From the NCBI RefSeq assembly GCF_001570945.1, contig NZ_BCSQ01000001.1, positions 86,080 through 150,079 on the forward strand: a stretch of DNA of 64,000 nt, in the 5' to 3' direction. The stretch comes from Janibacter anophelis NBRC 107843 (GTDB taxonomy: Bacteria; Actinomycetota; Actinomycetes; Actinomycetales; Dermatophilaceae). Below are positions 53,929 to 62,688 of the stretch, piece after piece. The notes beneath the pieces are model-generated. The model saw only the letters and a list, made by a program, of their open reading frames with translations. It was not told where the DNA came from and did not search any database. The translations under genes and the position numbers were made by a program. Positions within the stretch are counted from its first letter, which is position 1, and the number at the start of each line of letters is the position of its first letter.

Positions 53929-56597
53929 CCGCACGACCGGCCGGGCCACCCCGCGGGCAGTCCGGCGTGTGGGCGATGCGCGACCGCCCGGGTGTGCTGT
54001 GGCTCGTCGCCGCCGCCCTGACCGCGCTCGTGCACCCCTTCGTCCCGGACTCGACGTGGCTGATGGTGCACATGGTCGCCCTCGGCGCCATCACGCACTC
54101 GATCATGGTGTGGAGCTCGCACTTCGCGACGACGCTGCTCAAGCACCGACCCGACATCGACGTCCGGGCGACGCACAACCGGCGTCTCGTCCTCCTGCAC
54201 CTGGGGATCATCGCCGTCCTCGTCGGTGTGCCGACGGCGTGGTGGTGGCTGACCCTCGTCGGCGCGACCGCCGTCGGCGCCGCGGTCGTCTGGCACGCGT
54301 GGCAGCTGGCGCGCCGGCTGCGCGGCGCGTTGCCCGGGCGATTCCGCGTCGTCGTCCACCACTACCTGGCGTCGGCCGCCTTCCTGCCCGTGGGCGCGAC
54401 GCTCGGCGTGCTCCTCGCCCGTGGCCAGACGGACGAGGTGCACGCCCGGCTGCTCCTCGCGCACTCGCTGGTCAACCTGCTCGGCTGGGTGGGCATCACC
54501 GTCACCGGCACGCTCATCACGCTGTGGCCGACGATCCTGCGCGCCCGCATGGACGACGCGTCCGAGCGCCGCGCCCGCCAGGCGCTGCCGGGCCTCGTCC
54601 TCGGTCTCGCGCTCGCGTGCACCGGCGCCGTGGCCGGGTGGCGCTGGCTGCTCCTCGCCGGCGTGACCGGCTACCTCGCCGCGCTGCTGTGGTCCGCCCG
54701 CTCGCTCGTCTCGCCGACCCGGCAGAAGCCGCCCCGCCACTTCGCCGCGTGGTCCGTCCTGGCCAGCACCGTCTGGTTCCTCGTCGGCATCGGCATGGTC
54801 GGCTGGCGGGTGGCAACCGCGGACGACTTCGCGGCCATGGGCACCGGCTACGGGCGGGTCGCCGCGGTGCTCGTCGTCGGCTTCGGCCTGCAGGTGCTCA
54901 CCGGCGCGCTCAGCCACCTCGTGCCGTCCGTCATCGGCGGCGGCCCGCGGGTCGTGCGGGTCGGCATCGAGGGCTTCGACCGCCTCGGCATGACCCGCAT
55001 CGTCATCATCAACGTGCCGCTGGCGCTCTCGCTCCTGCCCGTCCCCTCCGGCACCCGCGTCGTGCTGACCACCCTCGTGCTCATCGGGCTGGTCGCCTTC
55101 ATCCCGATCATGCTCACGACGATCACGCGGCTCGTCGCGGCCCGCCGGGAGGCAGCGACGGCCACCCCCGAGGAGCGTCGCGCAGGCCTGGAGCAGGGTC
55201 GGGCCGAGGCCGCGCGGGTCCTCGATCCCCCCTTCCCCCGCACCCAGGCCATGGCGGGCGTGACGCTCGTGGCCCTCGCCCTGGCCACCGGCCCCGCCCT
55301 GCAGCCCGCCCTCGACGGCGGCACCGTCAGCGCCGCCCCTGCGGCAGCCGTCGCGCCCACCGGCGAGACGACCGAGGTGGCCGTCACCGCCCGGGCCGAC
55401 ATGACCTTCAGCCCCTCCCACATCGAGGTGCCCGCCGGCGACCGGCTCGTCATCACGCTCACCAACGAGGACGGCAGCACCGTCCACGACCTCTACCTCG
55501 ATGACGAGACACGCACCCCCCGCCTGACGAAGGGGGAGTCCGCCACCCTCGACGTCGGCATCGTCGGCGCCGACCGCGAGGGCTGGTGCACCGTGACCGG
55601 GCACCGGCGGATGGGCATGACGTTGACGATCGATGTGACGGGCGCACCTCAGGACACCGGCCTTCGAGGCTCCTCCGTCGCACCTCAGGCCACATCCGGC
55701 CACGACGCAGCGTCACACGACGACGGCCATGACGCCCCCTTCGCCCTCAACCCCGGCGCGACCTGGCCGGAGGGCTTCGAGGCCGACGACGCCTCTCTCC
55801 CACCGCTGCCCGACGAGCGCACGCACCGGGTGACTCTGCGCGTGCAGGAGGTCGAGGTCGAGGTGGCGCCCGACGTGACCCGCACCCGCTGGACCTTCGG
55901 CGGCACCGCGCCGGGGCCGACCCTGCACGGGCGCGTCGGCGACCGGTTCGTCATCACGCTGGTCAACGACGGCAGCATCGGGCACTCGATCGACTTCCAC
56001 GCCGGCTCGCTCGCACCCGACGAGCCGATGCGCACGATCGCGCCCGGGCAGCGGCTGACCTACTCCTTCACCGCCGAGCGCGCGGGCATCTGGATGTACC
56101 ACTGCTCGACGATGCCGATGGCGACGCACATCGCCCAGGGCATGTTCGGCGCGGTCGTCATCGAGCCCCCGGACCTGCCCGAGGTCGACCGCTCCTACGT
56201 GGTGACCGCATCCGAGCTCCACGCCGGCGAGGAGCCCGACGGCGACGCGGCCGCGACCGCCTTCAACGGCCGCGCCTTCCAGTACGAGGCCGACCCGCTC
56301 ACCGCCCGCGTCGACGAGCGGGTGCGCTTCTGGGTCCTCGACGCCGGACCGGACCGGCCGGTCTCCTTCCACGTCGTCGGTGGGCAGTTCGACACGGTGT
56401 GGAGCGAGGGCGCCTACCGCACCGGAGGACCGGACGCGGTGGGTGGCGCGGCGGCCGGCTCCCAGGCGCTGGGCCTGATGCCCGCCCAGGGCGGCTTCGT
56501 CGAGCTGACCTTCCCCGAGGCCGGTCACTACCCCTTCGTCAACCACGTGATGAGCGACGGGGAGAAGGGGGCGCGCGGCATCGTCCGGGTGCGCTGA
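53925..56597 (+). CDS. nirK: Copper nitrite reductase fused to a membrane domain and an extra cupredoxin
   Basis: 890 residues. Residues about 20-450 form a polytopic membrane region (about ten helices). A cupredoxin domain (about 485-575) has all type 1 copper ligands: H521, C555, H560 and M565. The two-domain nitrite reductase part (about 620-890) carries GHSIDFHAG (H687, D690, H692), YHCSTMPMATHIAQGM (H726, C727, H735, M740), SFHVVGGQF (H816) and NHVMSDGEKGARG (H874), matching the type 1 and type 2 sites plus catalytic Asp/His. It reduces nitrite to NO, with the inner cupredoxin a likely internal electron donor. A REP-like insert lies at about 580-590. Confidence 0.88.
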   Translation: MTARPAGPPRGQSGVWAMRDRPGVLWLVAAALTALVHPFVPDSTWLMVHMVALGAITHSIMVWSSHFATTLLKHRPDIDVRATHNRRLVLLHLGIIAVLVGVPTAWWWLTLVGATAVGAAVVWHAWQLARRLRGALPGRFRVVVHHYLASAAFLPVGATLGVLLARGQTDEVHARLLLAHSLVNLLGWVGITVTGTLITLWPTILRARMDDASERRARQALPGLVLGLALACTGAVAGWRWLLLAGVTGYLAALLWSARSLVSPTRQKPPRHFAAWSVLASTVWFLVGIGMVGWRVATADDFAAMGTGYGRVAAVLVVGFGLQVLTGALSHLVPSVIGGGPRVVRVGIEGFDRLGMTRIVIINVPLALSLLPVPSGTRVVLTTLVLIGLVAFIPIMLTTITRLVAARREAATATPEERRAGLEQGRAEAARVLDPPFPRTQAMAGVTLVALALATGPALQPALDGGTVSAAPAAAVAPTGETTEVAVTARADMTFSPSHIEVPAGDRLVITLTNEDGSTVHDLYLDDETRTPRLTKGESATLDVGIVGADREGWCTVTGHRRMGMTLTIDVTGAPQDTGLRGSSVAPQATSGHDAASHDDGHDAPFALNPGATWPEGFEADDASLPPLPDERTHRVTLRVQEVEVEVAPDVTRTRWTFGGTAPGPTLHGRVGDRFVITLVNDGSIGHSIDFHAGSLAPDEPMRTIAPGQRLTYSFTAERAGIWMYHCSTMPMATHIAQGMFGAVVIEPPDLPEVDRSYVVTASELHAGEEPDGDAAATAFNGRAFQYEADPLTARVDERVRFWVLDAGPDRPVSFHVVGGQFDTVWSEGAYRTGGPDAVGGAAAGSQALGLMPAQGGFVELTFPEAGHYPFVNHVMSDGEKGARGIVRVR
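55661..55692. repeat. REP-like element inside nirK
   Basis: CCTTCGAGGCTCCTCCGTCG followed by CACCTCAGGCCA matches the intergenic REP family, in frame in the linker between the cupredoxin and reductase domains. A partial second copy of its end (CGCACCTCAGG) lies at 55642. Confidence 0.75.
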
Positions 56598-56606
56598 GAC
56601 GCACGT

Positions 56607-56639
56607 CCGCCCGGACGCGTCCATGACGCGTCCGGGCGG
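56607..56639. terminator. Perfect 14-bp hairpin terminator
   Basis: CCGCCCGGACGCGT and ACGCGTCCGGGCGG flank CCATG, between the converging nirK and secreted-protein genes. Confidence 0.88.
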
Positions 56640-56650
56640 TGTCGTGCAGG

Positions 56651-57151
56651 TCAGAGCGGCTCGATCTCGCCGACCTTCCCGTAGCGGACCTCGTCGTCTC
56701 CCCCGAGGCCGGACATCCCCAGGGTGCCACCGCCACCGATGGGCGCTCCCGAGCCGCCAGCACCACCGCTGGTCGGCGTCGGGGGCTCCGGGTCGCGCTC
56801 CTCGCGCCGGCAGTCGGTGCGGACCGGCTCCCTGATGTGGTCGACGTCCCAGGTCTCGCGCTGGTAGTAGTCGTGCCCGAAGGTCTCGTAGGTCTGGATC
56901 GACCACATCGCGATGTACCCCGCCCCGGGGCCGCGGACGTCGGAGATCTTGCGCACGCCTCGGTAGGCGCCGGTGTGCGGGTCGATCCAGGTGTTGGCGG
57001 ACGGGGGCTGGGTGGCCGGCGGGCAGTCGCCGTCGGAGCCGGCGGCCTGGGCCGGCGCTGCCCCGAGCGCGATGCCGGCGACGGCGAGCGAACCGGTGGC
57101 CAGGAGGGTGGCGACGCGGGTCGTGATCCGTGAGGTGTGACGAGCAGTCAT
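56651..57151 (-). CDS. Secreted protein, unknown function
   Basis: 166 residues. A Sec signal peptide (VATLLATGSLAVAGIALGAAPAQAAG, cut after AQA) follows GGGGAGAAG ribosome site. The mature part has four-Cys-free N-terminal half with CPPATQPP and a second Cys (TDCRREE), a GAGYIAMWSIQTYETFGHDY segment and a Gly/Pro-rich tail. No family recognised. It converges on the nirK operon. ATG 57151 is chosen by its ribosome site; the longer frame to 57271 lacks one. Confidence 0.72.
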   Translation of the reverse strand: MTARHTSRITTRVATLLATGSLAVAGIALGAAPAQAAGSDGDCPPATQPPSANTWIDPHTGAYRGVRKISDVRGPGAGYIAMWSIQTYETFGHDYYQRETWDVDHIREPVRTDCRREERDPEPPTPTSGGAGGSGAPIGGGGTLGMSGLGGDDEVRYGKVGEIEPL

Positions 57152-57305
57152 GGTCTTCTCCCCTGTGAGGGACCGGGGCCCTGCGCCTCGGTCTCGGCGG
57201 CCTGTCGACCGCCGAGACCGATCCTGCTCGAGCGCGCTGCCGGGGTGGACCGCTGCGCTACTCATCCCCACGGCTGGAAGATGAGCACTCCGACCGGTGG
57301 TCGGG

Positions 57306-58115
57306 TCAGACGGCGATCGCCTCGTCCTGCCGGGCGATCGTCTCGGCGACGACGTCGACGACCAGCTCGGGGTGGTCGATCTGCGGGCAGTGACCGCTGT
57401 CGGGCAGGCTCACGTGGGTCGCCTCGGGCAGCCGGGTCCGGGCCACCTCGGCCTCCGACGGCAGCAGCAGCCGGTCGGTGTCGCCCCACGCGATCGTCGT
57501 CGGGACCTGCACACGCCGGGTGAACTTCAGGAAGGTCGCCCGGACGAAGTGGCGCCAGAAGGCCCTGGAGCGACGCAGGTTGAGTGTGTCGCCGATGGCG
57601 TCCTCGAGCGAGACCTTCTCGGGGTGGGTGTAGAGGGAGCGGAAGGCCAGCTTGCGGAACCACAGGTGGGCGTTGAGCGTGCGGTGCAGCGCCTCCGGCA
57701 GGTGGCTGCCGGCCTTCATGAAGAGCAGGTTGGCCGCGATGTTGGGCAGGTGGTGCGGGGGGAAGAACCCGGCCGGCGAGAGCACGGTCGCGGTCCGGAC
57801 GGAGCCGCGGTGGGCGAGCTCGAGCGCCATGTAGCCGCCGAGCGAGTTGCCCACGACGTGCGGTCGGTCGAGACCGCGGTGGGCGAAGAACCGCTCGAGC
57901 TGCTCGGCCTGGCTGCGCATCGAGTACCCGTCGGGCCGGGTCGGGACGGGCGACTCGCCGTGCCCGGGCAGGTCGATGACGTAGACGTCGTGACCTCGCG
58001 CGTTGAGCAGTTGCGGCACCTCACCCCACGCCTGGCGTCGGTGGCCGATGCCGTGGATGAGGACGACCGGCTCGCCGGGCCCCTCGTGGCGGGTGTACTC
58101 GATGCAACTCTGCAT
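57306..58115 (-). CDS. Alpha/beta hydrolase
   Basis: 269 residues. The oxyanion region VVLIHGIGHRRQAW, nucleophile elbow GNSLGGYMALELAHRG (Ser near 93), acid in WGDTDRLLLP and catalytic His in DSGHCPQIDHPE form a complete triad. The family includes esterases, lipases and C-C hydrolases; the cap helix region (about 125-185) is not diagnostic. Single gene, followed by a minor gap. Confidence 0.9.
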   Translation of the reverse strand: MQSCIEYTRHEGPGEPVVLIHGIGHRRQAWGEVPQLLNARGHDVYVIDLPGHGESPVPTRPDGYSMRSQAEQLERFFAHRGLDRPHVVGNSLGGYMALELAHRGSVRTATVLSPAGFFPPHHLPNIAANLLFMKAGSHLPEALHRTLNAHLWFRKLAFRSLYTHPEKVSLEDAIGDTLNLRRSRAFWRHFVRATFLKFTRRVQVPTTIAWGDTDRLLLPSEAEVARTRLPEATHVSLPDSGHCPQIDHPELVVDVVAETIARQDEAIAV

Positions 58116-58157
58116 CAGGGGAGGTTACTGAGGGGTCACCTCGGGCGCCAGACCCAT

Positions 58158-58200
58158 GACGAAGGGTGGGACGCACGTCACGTGCGCCCCACCCTTCGTC
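58158..58200. terminator. Head-to-head CGAAGGG terminator
   Basis: GACGAAGGGTGG...CCACCCTTCGTC with an inner ACGT-type palindrome (GCACGTCACGTGC) gives a stem of about 20 bp. It follows the cupin gene stop on the minus strand and precedes the hydrolase gene. Confidence 0.85.
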
Positions 58201-58207
58201 GGGCGCA

Positions 58208-58636
58208 TCAGTGCTCGTTGGGGTCCGCGTCCTGGTCGGCCTTGGTCGCGTGGACGGTGCCGTGGACGTGCTCCGGCGGGCCGTAGAGCGAGTACACCTT
58301 GAGCGGCTCGTCGCCGATGTTGGTGATGTTGTGCCACTGCCCGGCGGGGACCATGACGATGTCGTCGTCGCCGACCTCGCGGTCGAAGGACAGGTCGTCC
58401 TGAGCCGGTCCCATCTGGGCGCGGCCGCGGCCGGCCTCGACCCGCAGGAACTGGTCGTGGTCCTCGTGGACCTCGAGGCCGATGTCGTCACCGGGCGCGA
58501 TGGCCATGACGGTCAGCTGCATGAACTTCCCGGTCCACAGGGTGGAGCGGTAGTTCGTGTTCTGCTCCGTCGCGTCCTCGATGTTGACGACGTAGGGGGC
58601 CGGACCGTGGTCGGTGAGGTCGATCTGCTCGCTCAT
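58208..58636 (-). CDS. Cupin domain-containing protein
   Basis: 142 residues. A single cupin: metal-binding motif HEDHDQFLRVEAGRGR (His, His, Glu) and the second motif PAGQWHNITNIGDEPLKVY with the distal His. Relatives include oxalate-like or phosphomannose isomerase-type cupins; a small enzymatic or sugar-binding role is likely. ATG 58636 follows CAGGAGAAC. A REP-like element lies just upstream. Confidence 0.88.
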   Translation of the reverse strand: MSEQIDLTDHGPAPYVVNIEDATEQNTNYRSTLWTGKFMQLTVMAIAPGDDIGLEVHEDHDQFLRVEAGRGRAQMGPAQDDLSFDREVGDDDIVMVPAGQWHNITNIGDEPLKVYSLYGPPEHVHGTVHATKADQDADPNEH

Positions 58637-58662
58637 GCTGTTCTCCTGTCTCGAGAGCACGT

Positions 58663-58698
58663 CCCCTGAGGAGCTTGCGCAGCAAGCGTCTCGAAGGG
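58663..58698 (-). repeat. REP-like element, GAGACGCTTGC-TGC-GCAAGC form
   Basis: Minus-strand reading CCCTTCGAGACGCTTGCTGC then GCAAGCTCCTCAGGGG matches 39871-39906. It lies between the cupin start and the ahpF stop and could terminate ahpF transcripts. Confidence 0.75.
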
Positions 58699-58733
58699 AG
58701 CGTGCCGTGGCTCATCCAGACGGTATCGACTGC

Positions 58734-60413
58734 TCAGGCCGAGGCACCCACCGAGTCCGGGACGTCGATCTGGTCGCCGGCCTCGAGCGGTCCGTCGGCC
58801 GCCTTGGTCGCGGCGATCGCCGACTCCTCGTCGGGAGCGCTCGTGCGGATGAGGTGGTCGAAGGCGCTCAGCGAGGCCGTCGAACCGGCGCCCAGGGCGG
58901 TGACGATCTGCTTGTAGGGCTCGACCGTGCAGTCACCGGCGGCGAAGACGCCCGACAGGCTGGTGCGGCCGACACCGTCGATGACGATCTCGCCGCGCTC
59001 GGACAGCTCGACCGCGTCACCGAGCCACTCGGTGTTGGGCAGCAGGCCGATCTGGACGAAGACGCCCTCGAGGGCCAGCTCCTCGGAGTCGCCACCGTCG
59101 CGGGGCTCGACGACCAGGCCCGTGACCTTGCCGCCGTCACCGACGACCTCGGTCGTCTTGGTGCCGAGGCGGATGTCGACATTGGGCAGCGAGCGCAGCT
59201 TGCGCTGGAGCACCTCGTCGGCGCGCATCTCGTCCATGAACTCGATGAGCGTCACGTGACCGACGATGCCGGCGAGGTCGATCGCGGCCTCGACGCCCGA
59301 GTTGCCGCCACCGATGACGGCGATGCGCTTGCCCTTGAAGAGCGGACCGTCGCAGTGCGGGCAGAAGGTGACGCCCTTGTTGCGGTACTCCTCCTCGCCG
59401 GGGACGCCCATCGTGCGCCAGCGGGCACCGGTCGCGAGGACGACCGTCTTGCCGGAGAGTGCGGCGCCGTTGCCCAGGTCGACGACGGTCAGGCCGTCCT
59501 CCCCTTCGCTCAGGCCTGCGGCGGCCTGGCTGCGGATGAGGTCGACGTCGTACTCGTTGACGTGGCGCTCAAGGTCGGCGGCGAGCTTGGGGCCCTCGGT
59601 GTGCGGCACGGAGATGAGGTTCTCGATCGACATGGTGTCGAGGACCTGGCCACCGAAGCGCTCGGCGACCAGACCGGTGCGGATCCCCTTGCGGGCGGCG
59701 TAGATCGCCGCGGAGGCGCCGGCGGGGCCGCCACCGACGACGAGGACGTCGTAGGGCTCCCGGGCGGACAGCTCCTCGGCGGCGCGGGCCGCGGCGTCAC
59801 CACCGGACAGCTCGTCGACCTTGCCGACGATCTCGGCGAGCTCCATGCGGCCGGAGCCGAAGGCCTCGCCGTTGTGGAAGACGGTGGGCACCGCGAGGAC
59901 GCCGCGCTGCTCGGCCTCGGTCGGGAAGACCGCGCCGTCGATGGCGGTGTGCGTGATCGCGGGGTTGAGGACGCTCATGAGGTTGAGCGCCTGCACGACG
60001 TCGGGGCAGTTCTGGCAGCTGAGGGAGAAGAAGGTCTCGAAGTGGTGCTCGCCCGTCAGGCCCTTGACCTGGTCGATGAGGTCCTGGGAGGCCTTGCTCG
60101 GGTGACCGCCGACCTGCAGCAGCGCGAGGACGAGGGAGGTGAACTCGTGGCCCATGGGGATGCCGGCGAAGCGCACGGAGACCTGGGGGTCGGAGACCCG
60201 GGTGATCGCGAAGGAGGGGACGCGCTCGTCGCGCTCTCCCCCTTCGGCCACGCGGCGGGTGATCTGAGCGCTCATGCCCTCGATCTCGACGAGCAGGTCG
60301 TCGAGCTCGGCGGACTTGGCCCCGTCGTCGAGGGAGGCGACGAGCTCGATCGGCTCGCGGAGGTTCTCGAGGTAGGCCTTGAGCTGGGTGGCGAGGTTCG
60401 GGTCGAGGGCCAT
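58734..60413 (-). CDS. ahpF: Alkyl hydroperoxide reductase subunit F
   Basis: 559 residues, NADH-dependent flavoprotein that recycles AhpC. Two N-terminal thioredoxin folds include SCQNCPDVV (redox pair), then FAD ([19 protein letters not shown]), the catalytic pair FCPHCDGP and NAD(H) binding ([19 protein letters not shown]), ending [19 protein letters not shown] 60413 is the first with family-typical N-terminus; the frame upstream to 60485 lacks it. Downstream of ahpC, with a hairpin between. Confidence 0.95.
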   Translation of the reverse strand: MALDPNLATQLKAYLENLREPIELVASLDDGAKSAELDDLLVEIEGMSAQITRRVAEGGERDERVPSFAITRVSDPQVSVRFAGIPMGHEFTSLVLALLQVGGHPSKASQDLIDQVKGLTGEHHFETFFSLSCQNCPDVVQALNLMSVLNPAITHTAIDGAVFPTEAEQRGVLAVPTVFHNGEAFGSGRMELAEIVGKVDELSGGDAAARAAEELSAREPYDVLVVGGGPAGASAAIYAARKGIRTGLVAERFGGQVLDTMSIENLISVPHTEGPKLAADLERHVNEYDVDLIRSQAAAGLSEGEDGLTVVDLGNGAALSGKTVVLATGARWRTMGVPGEEEYRNKGVTFCPHCDGPLFKGKRIAVIGGGNSGVEAAIDLAGIVGHVTLIEFMDEMRADEVLQRKLRSLPNVDIRLGTKTTEVVGDGGKVTGLVVEPRDGGDSEELALEGVFVQIGLLPNTEWLGDAVELSERGEIVIDGVGRTSLSGVFAAGDCTVEPYKQIVTALGAGSTASLSAFDHLIRTSAPDEESAIAATKAADGPLEAGDQIDVPDSVGASA

Positions 60414-60449
60414 GGGTGGAACGACTCCTGTCGGGCGAAGGGGGGTGGG

Positions 60450-60490
60450 CTCAGGTGGTGGGGGGCGGCGCGGTCCGCCCCCCACCTGAG
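60450..60490 (-). terminator. Intercistronic hairpin between ahpC and ahpF
   Basis: CTCAGGTGG...GGGGGCGG and CCGCCCCCCACCTGAG form a strong 17-bp-range stem, downstream of the ahpC stop and 37 bp before the ahpF start. It could attenuate transcription so that ahpC exceeds ahpF, or stabilise the ahpC mRNA. Confidence 0.8.
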
Positions 60491-60541
60491 ATGCAAGAGA
60501 GGATCAGCTCTTGCGGCTGGATCTGCTGCAGGAGAGCCGGA

Positions 60542-61108
60542 TCAGATCTTGCCGACGAGGTCCAGGCTCGGGGCGAGGGTCTCGGCGCCCTCTTCCCACT
60601 TGGCCGGGCAGACCTCGCCCGGGTTGTTGCGCACGTACTGGGCGGCCTTGACCTTGCGGACGAGCTCCTTGGCGTTGCGGCCGATGCCCTCGGCGGTGAT
60701 CTCGAGGAACTGGATGACGCCGTCCGGGTCGACGAGGAAGGTGCCACGGTTGGCCAGGCCCTCGTCCTCACGCAGGATGTCGAAGTTGCGCGAGATGGTC
60801 GCGGTCGGGTCGCCGAGCATCGGGTAGGTGACCTTGCCGACCGCGTCGGAGGTCTCGTGCCACGCCTTGTGCGTGAAGTGGGTGTCGGTCGAGACCGAGA
60901 AGACCTCGACGCCCAGGCCCTTGAGCTCCGCGTCGTACTCGGCGGCGAGGTCCTCGAGCTCCGTCGGGCAGACGAAGGTGAAGTCGGCCGGGTAGAAGAA
61001 GAAGATCGCCCACTTGCCGGCGATGTCCGCCTCGGAGAAGTCCTTGAACTCACCGTTGATGTAACCGGTGGCCTGGAAGGGCTTGATCTGGGTGTTGATG
61101 AGGGACAT
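60542..61108 (-). CDS. ahpC: Alkyl hydroperoxide reductase subunit C (peroxiredoxin)
   Basis: 188 residues, 2-Cys peroxiredoxin of the AhpC/Prx1 type. Peroxidatic Cys47 is in [13 protein letters not shown] and the resolving Cys in [10 protein letters not shown] near 167; [14 protein letters not shown] and [15 protein letters not shown] complete the family pattern. It destroys peroxides using AhpF. ATG 61108 follows CAGGAGACC. A 13-bp palindrome lies about 75 bp upstream. Confidence 0.97.
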   Translation of the reverse strand: MSLINTQIKPFQATGYINGEFKDFSEADIAGKWAIFFFYPADFTFVCPTELEDLAAEYDAELKGLGVEVFSVSTDTHFTHKAWHETSDAVGKVTYPMLGDPTATISRNFDILREDEGLANRGTFLVDPDGVIQFLEITAEGIGRNAKELVRKVKAAQYVRNNPGEVCPAKWEEGAETLAPSLDLVGKI

Positions 61109-61420
61109 GCGTAGGTCTCCTGTGCATCTGAAGGGTTGCAGGTGATTCCACCGATCGGTGCCACTTGAGCGTTCCGTCGAATGGAATGATTCCAGATTAG
61201 CGAAGGGGGTCCCGGAGTGCAAACCGGCGGCGTGAAGTTGCCGTGAACGGTGAGTGCGAGCGGTGTGAACTCGTCGCGAGGGCGTCAGGAGTTCCCGGCA
61301 CGTGCTCCCGGGTTTCGTCAGGTCGGGTCCGGAATCGGTCAGCTGGCATGGCGCGGGTCACACGAGCGGTCCACCTTCGATGCACGAGCCGGACACCCCG
61401 GCCGTGACAAGGAGAAGGCA
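61109..61420. promoter_or_regulatory. 312-bp divergent control region, ahpC and S1 protease
   Basis: Contains the ahpC leader, a perfect palindrome TGGAAT-G-ATTCCA (61182-61194) and the protease promoter. No gene is seen. Confidence 0.6.
61182..61194. promoter_or_regulatory. Perfect palindrome TGGAAT-G-ATTCCA upstream of ahpC
   Basis: A 13-bp perfect inverted repeat about 75 bp upstream of ahpC in a locally AT-rich patch. It is a candidate operator for a peroxide- or metal-responsive regulator such as PerR/Fur or OxyR; that is inferred from its target. Confidence 0.55.
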
Positions 61421-62587
61421 ATGACCCTGCGTAGCACCCTGACCCTCACCGGAGCGCTCATCGGCGCCGGTGTCGTCCTCGCCCCCGCCACGTCCGCCGC
61501 CCCCGTCCCCGACTCCGGGATCAACCAGGCCGACCCGATGACGTCGTACGTCATGGAGCGCGACGGCAAGACCCAGAGCCAGGCCAAGGCCTTCCTGGCG
61601 GCGAAGGAGAAGAAGCAGTCCTCCCTTCGCTCGCTCGAGGCGAAGGGCGTCGACGCGGACGGCGCATGGTTCGACGGCACCCAGCTCGTCGTCGGGGTCG
61701 ACTCCGCCGCGGACGCGGCGAAGGTCCGCGCCGCCGGCCTGCGCCCGAGCACGACCGTCAGCCAGAGCGCCCTCGACAAGGTCGCCGACAAGGTCCTGCA
61801 GCGCGCCGGCACCCGGTCCGGGCACGTCGTCACGGTCGGCCCCAACCTGCAGAAGGGGGTCGTCGAGGTCCGCCTGGCCAAGGACGCCCCGAAGGGCCTG
61901 CGCAACAAGATCTCCCGCATGGACAAGGTCACCGTCACCACCGCCGACGAGCTGACCACCCAGGCCGACGTCGTCCCGGGCCGGATCATGGACCTGTCCC
62001 CCGGCACCAACTGCAGCCTCGGCTACCCGGGCCGGACCTCCAGCGGCAACAACGTGCTGCTCACCGCCGGCCACTGCGTCGAGGGCCTGCCGGACATCCT
62101 CGATGCCAACGGCACCCACATCGGGCGCGGCACGCACACCCGCTTCCACGAGGGCTACAGCAGCGTCGACATGGGCCTGATGGACATCGACTCCGAGGAC
62201 GTCGGCCAGCCCTACGTCGACAGCCGCGGCCACTCCGGGTACTACGCCGTCCAGGGCGCGAGCAAGAACGCGGTCGGCTCCGAGATCTGCAAGGCCGGCA
62301 ACACGACGGGCTGGACCTGCGGCACGATCAAGGCCTACAACCGCACCGTCAACTACGGCGGCACCATCGTCTCCGGCCTCGCCGAGGCGAGCGTGTGCAC
62401 CGAGGGCGGCGACTCCGGTGGCGCCTACATCGGCGTCGGCAACCTCGCCCAGGGCATGACCTCCGGCGGTCCCGTCGGTGTCGAGTGCGGGTACAACCGC
62501 GGCTACGCGGCCGGCTCGTACAGCTTCTACCAGCCGGTCGTCGACGCGGCGAACTACTACGGCGTCACGATCGACACGGCGAACTGA
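61421..62587 (+). CDS. Secreted S1 serine protease with pro-domain (streptogrisin/alpha-lytic-like)
   Basis: 388 residues. A Sec signal (LTLTGALIGAGVVLAPATSA), pro-domain (about 30-190) and catalytic domain beginning DVVPGRIMDLSPGTNCSLGYP. The triad is H218 (LTAGHC), D250 (SVDMGLMD) and S332 (GDSGGAY). Three or four Cys pairs are consistent with disulfides (NCSLG, GHC, ICKAG, WTCG, VCTEG, VECGY). Trypsin-like or elastase-type specificity cannot be read. ATG 61421 follows AGGAGAAGG; the gene is divergent from ahpC. Confidence 0.95.
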   Translation: MTLRSTLTLTGALIGAGVVLAPATSAAPVPDSGINQADPMTSYVMERDGKTQSQAKAFLAAKEKKQSSLRSLEAKGVDADGAWFDGTQLVVGVDSAADAAKVRAAGLRPSTTVSQSALDKVADKVLQRAGTRSGHVVTVGPNLQKGVVEVRLAKDAPKGLRNKISRMDKVTVTTADELTTQADVVPGRIMDLSPGTNCSLGYPGRTSSGNNVLLTAGHCVEGLPDILDANGTHIGRGTHTRFHEGYSSVDMGLMDIDSEDVGQPYVDSRGHSGYYAVQGASKNAVGSEICKAGNTTGWTCGTIKAYNRTVNYGGTIVSGLAEASVCTEGGDSGGAYIGVGNLAQGMTSGGPVGVECGYNRGYAAGSYSFYQPVVDAANYYGVTIDTAN

Positions 62588-62613
62588 CCCTCCTCACCCA
62601 CGCTCGACCCTTC

Positions 62614-62675
62614 GCATCCCCCTATGGCAATGCAGAGTCTCGACGTCGAGAGACCGCAGTGCCGTAGGGGGGTGC
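62614..62675. terminator. Long imperfect hairpin terminator
   Basis: GCATCCCCCTATGGCAATGC and its inverted counterpart GCAGTGCCGTAGGGGGGTGC, with an inner GTCTC/GAGA stem. It separates the convergent protease and exonuclease genes. Confidence 0.82.
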
Positions 62676-62688
62676 AGTGTCGGGCCCC

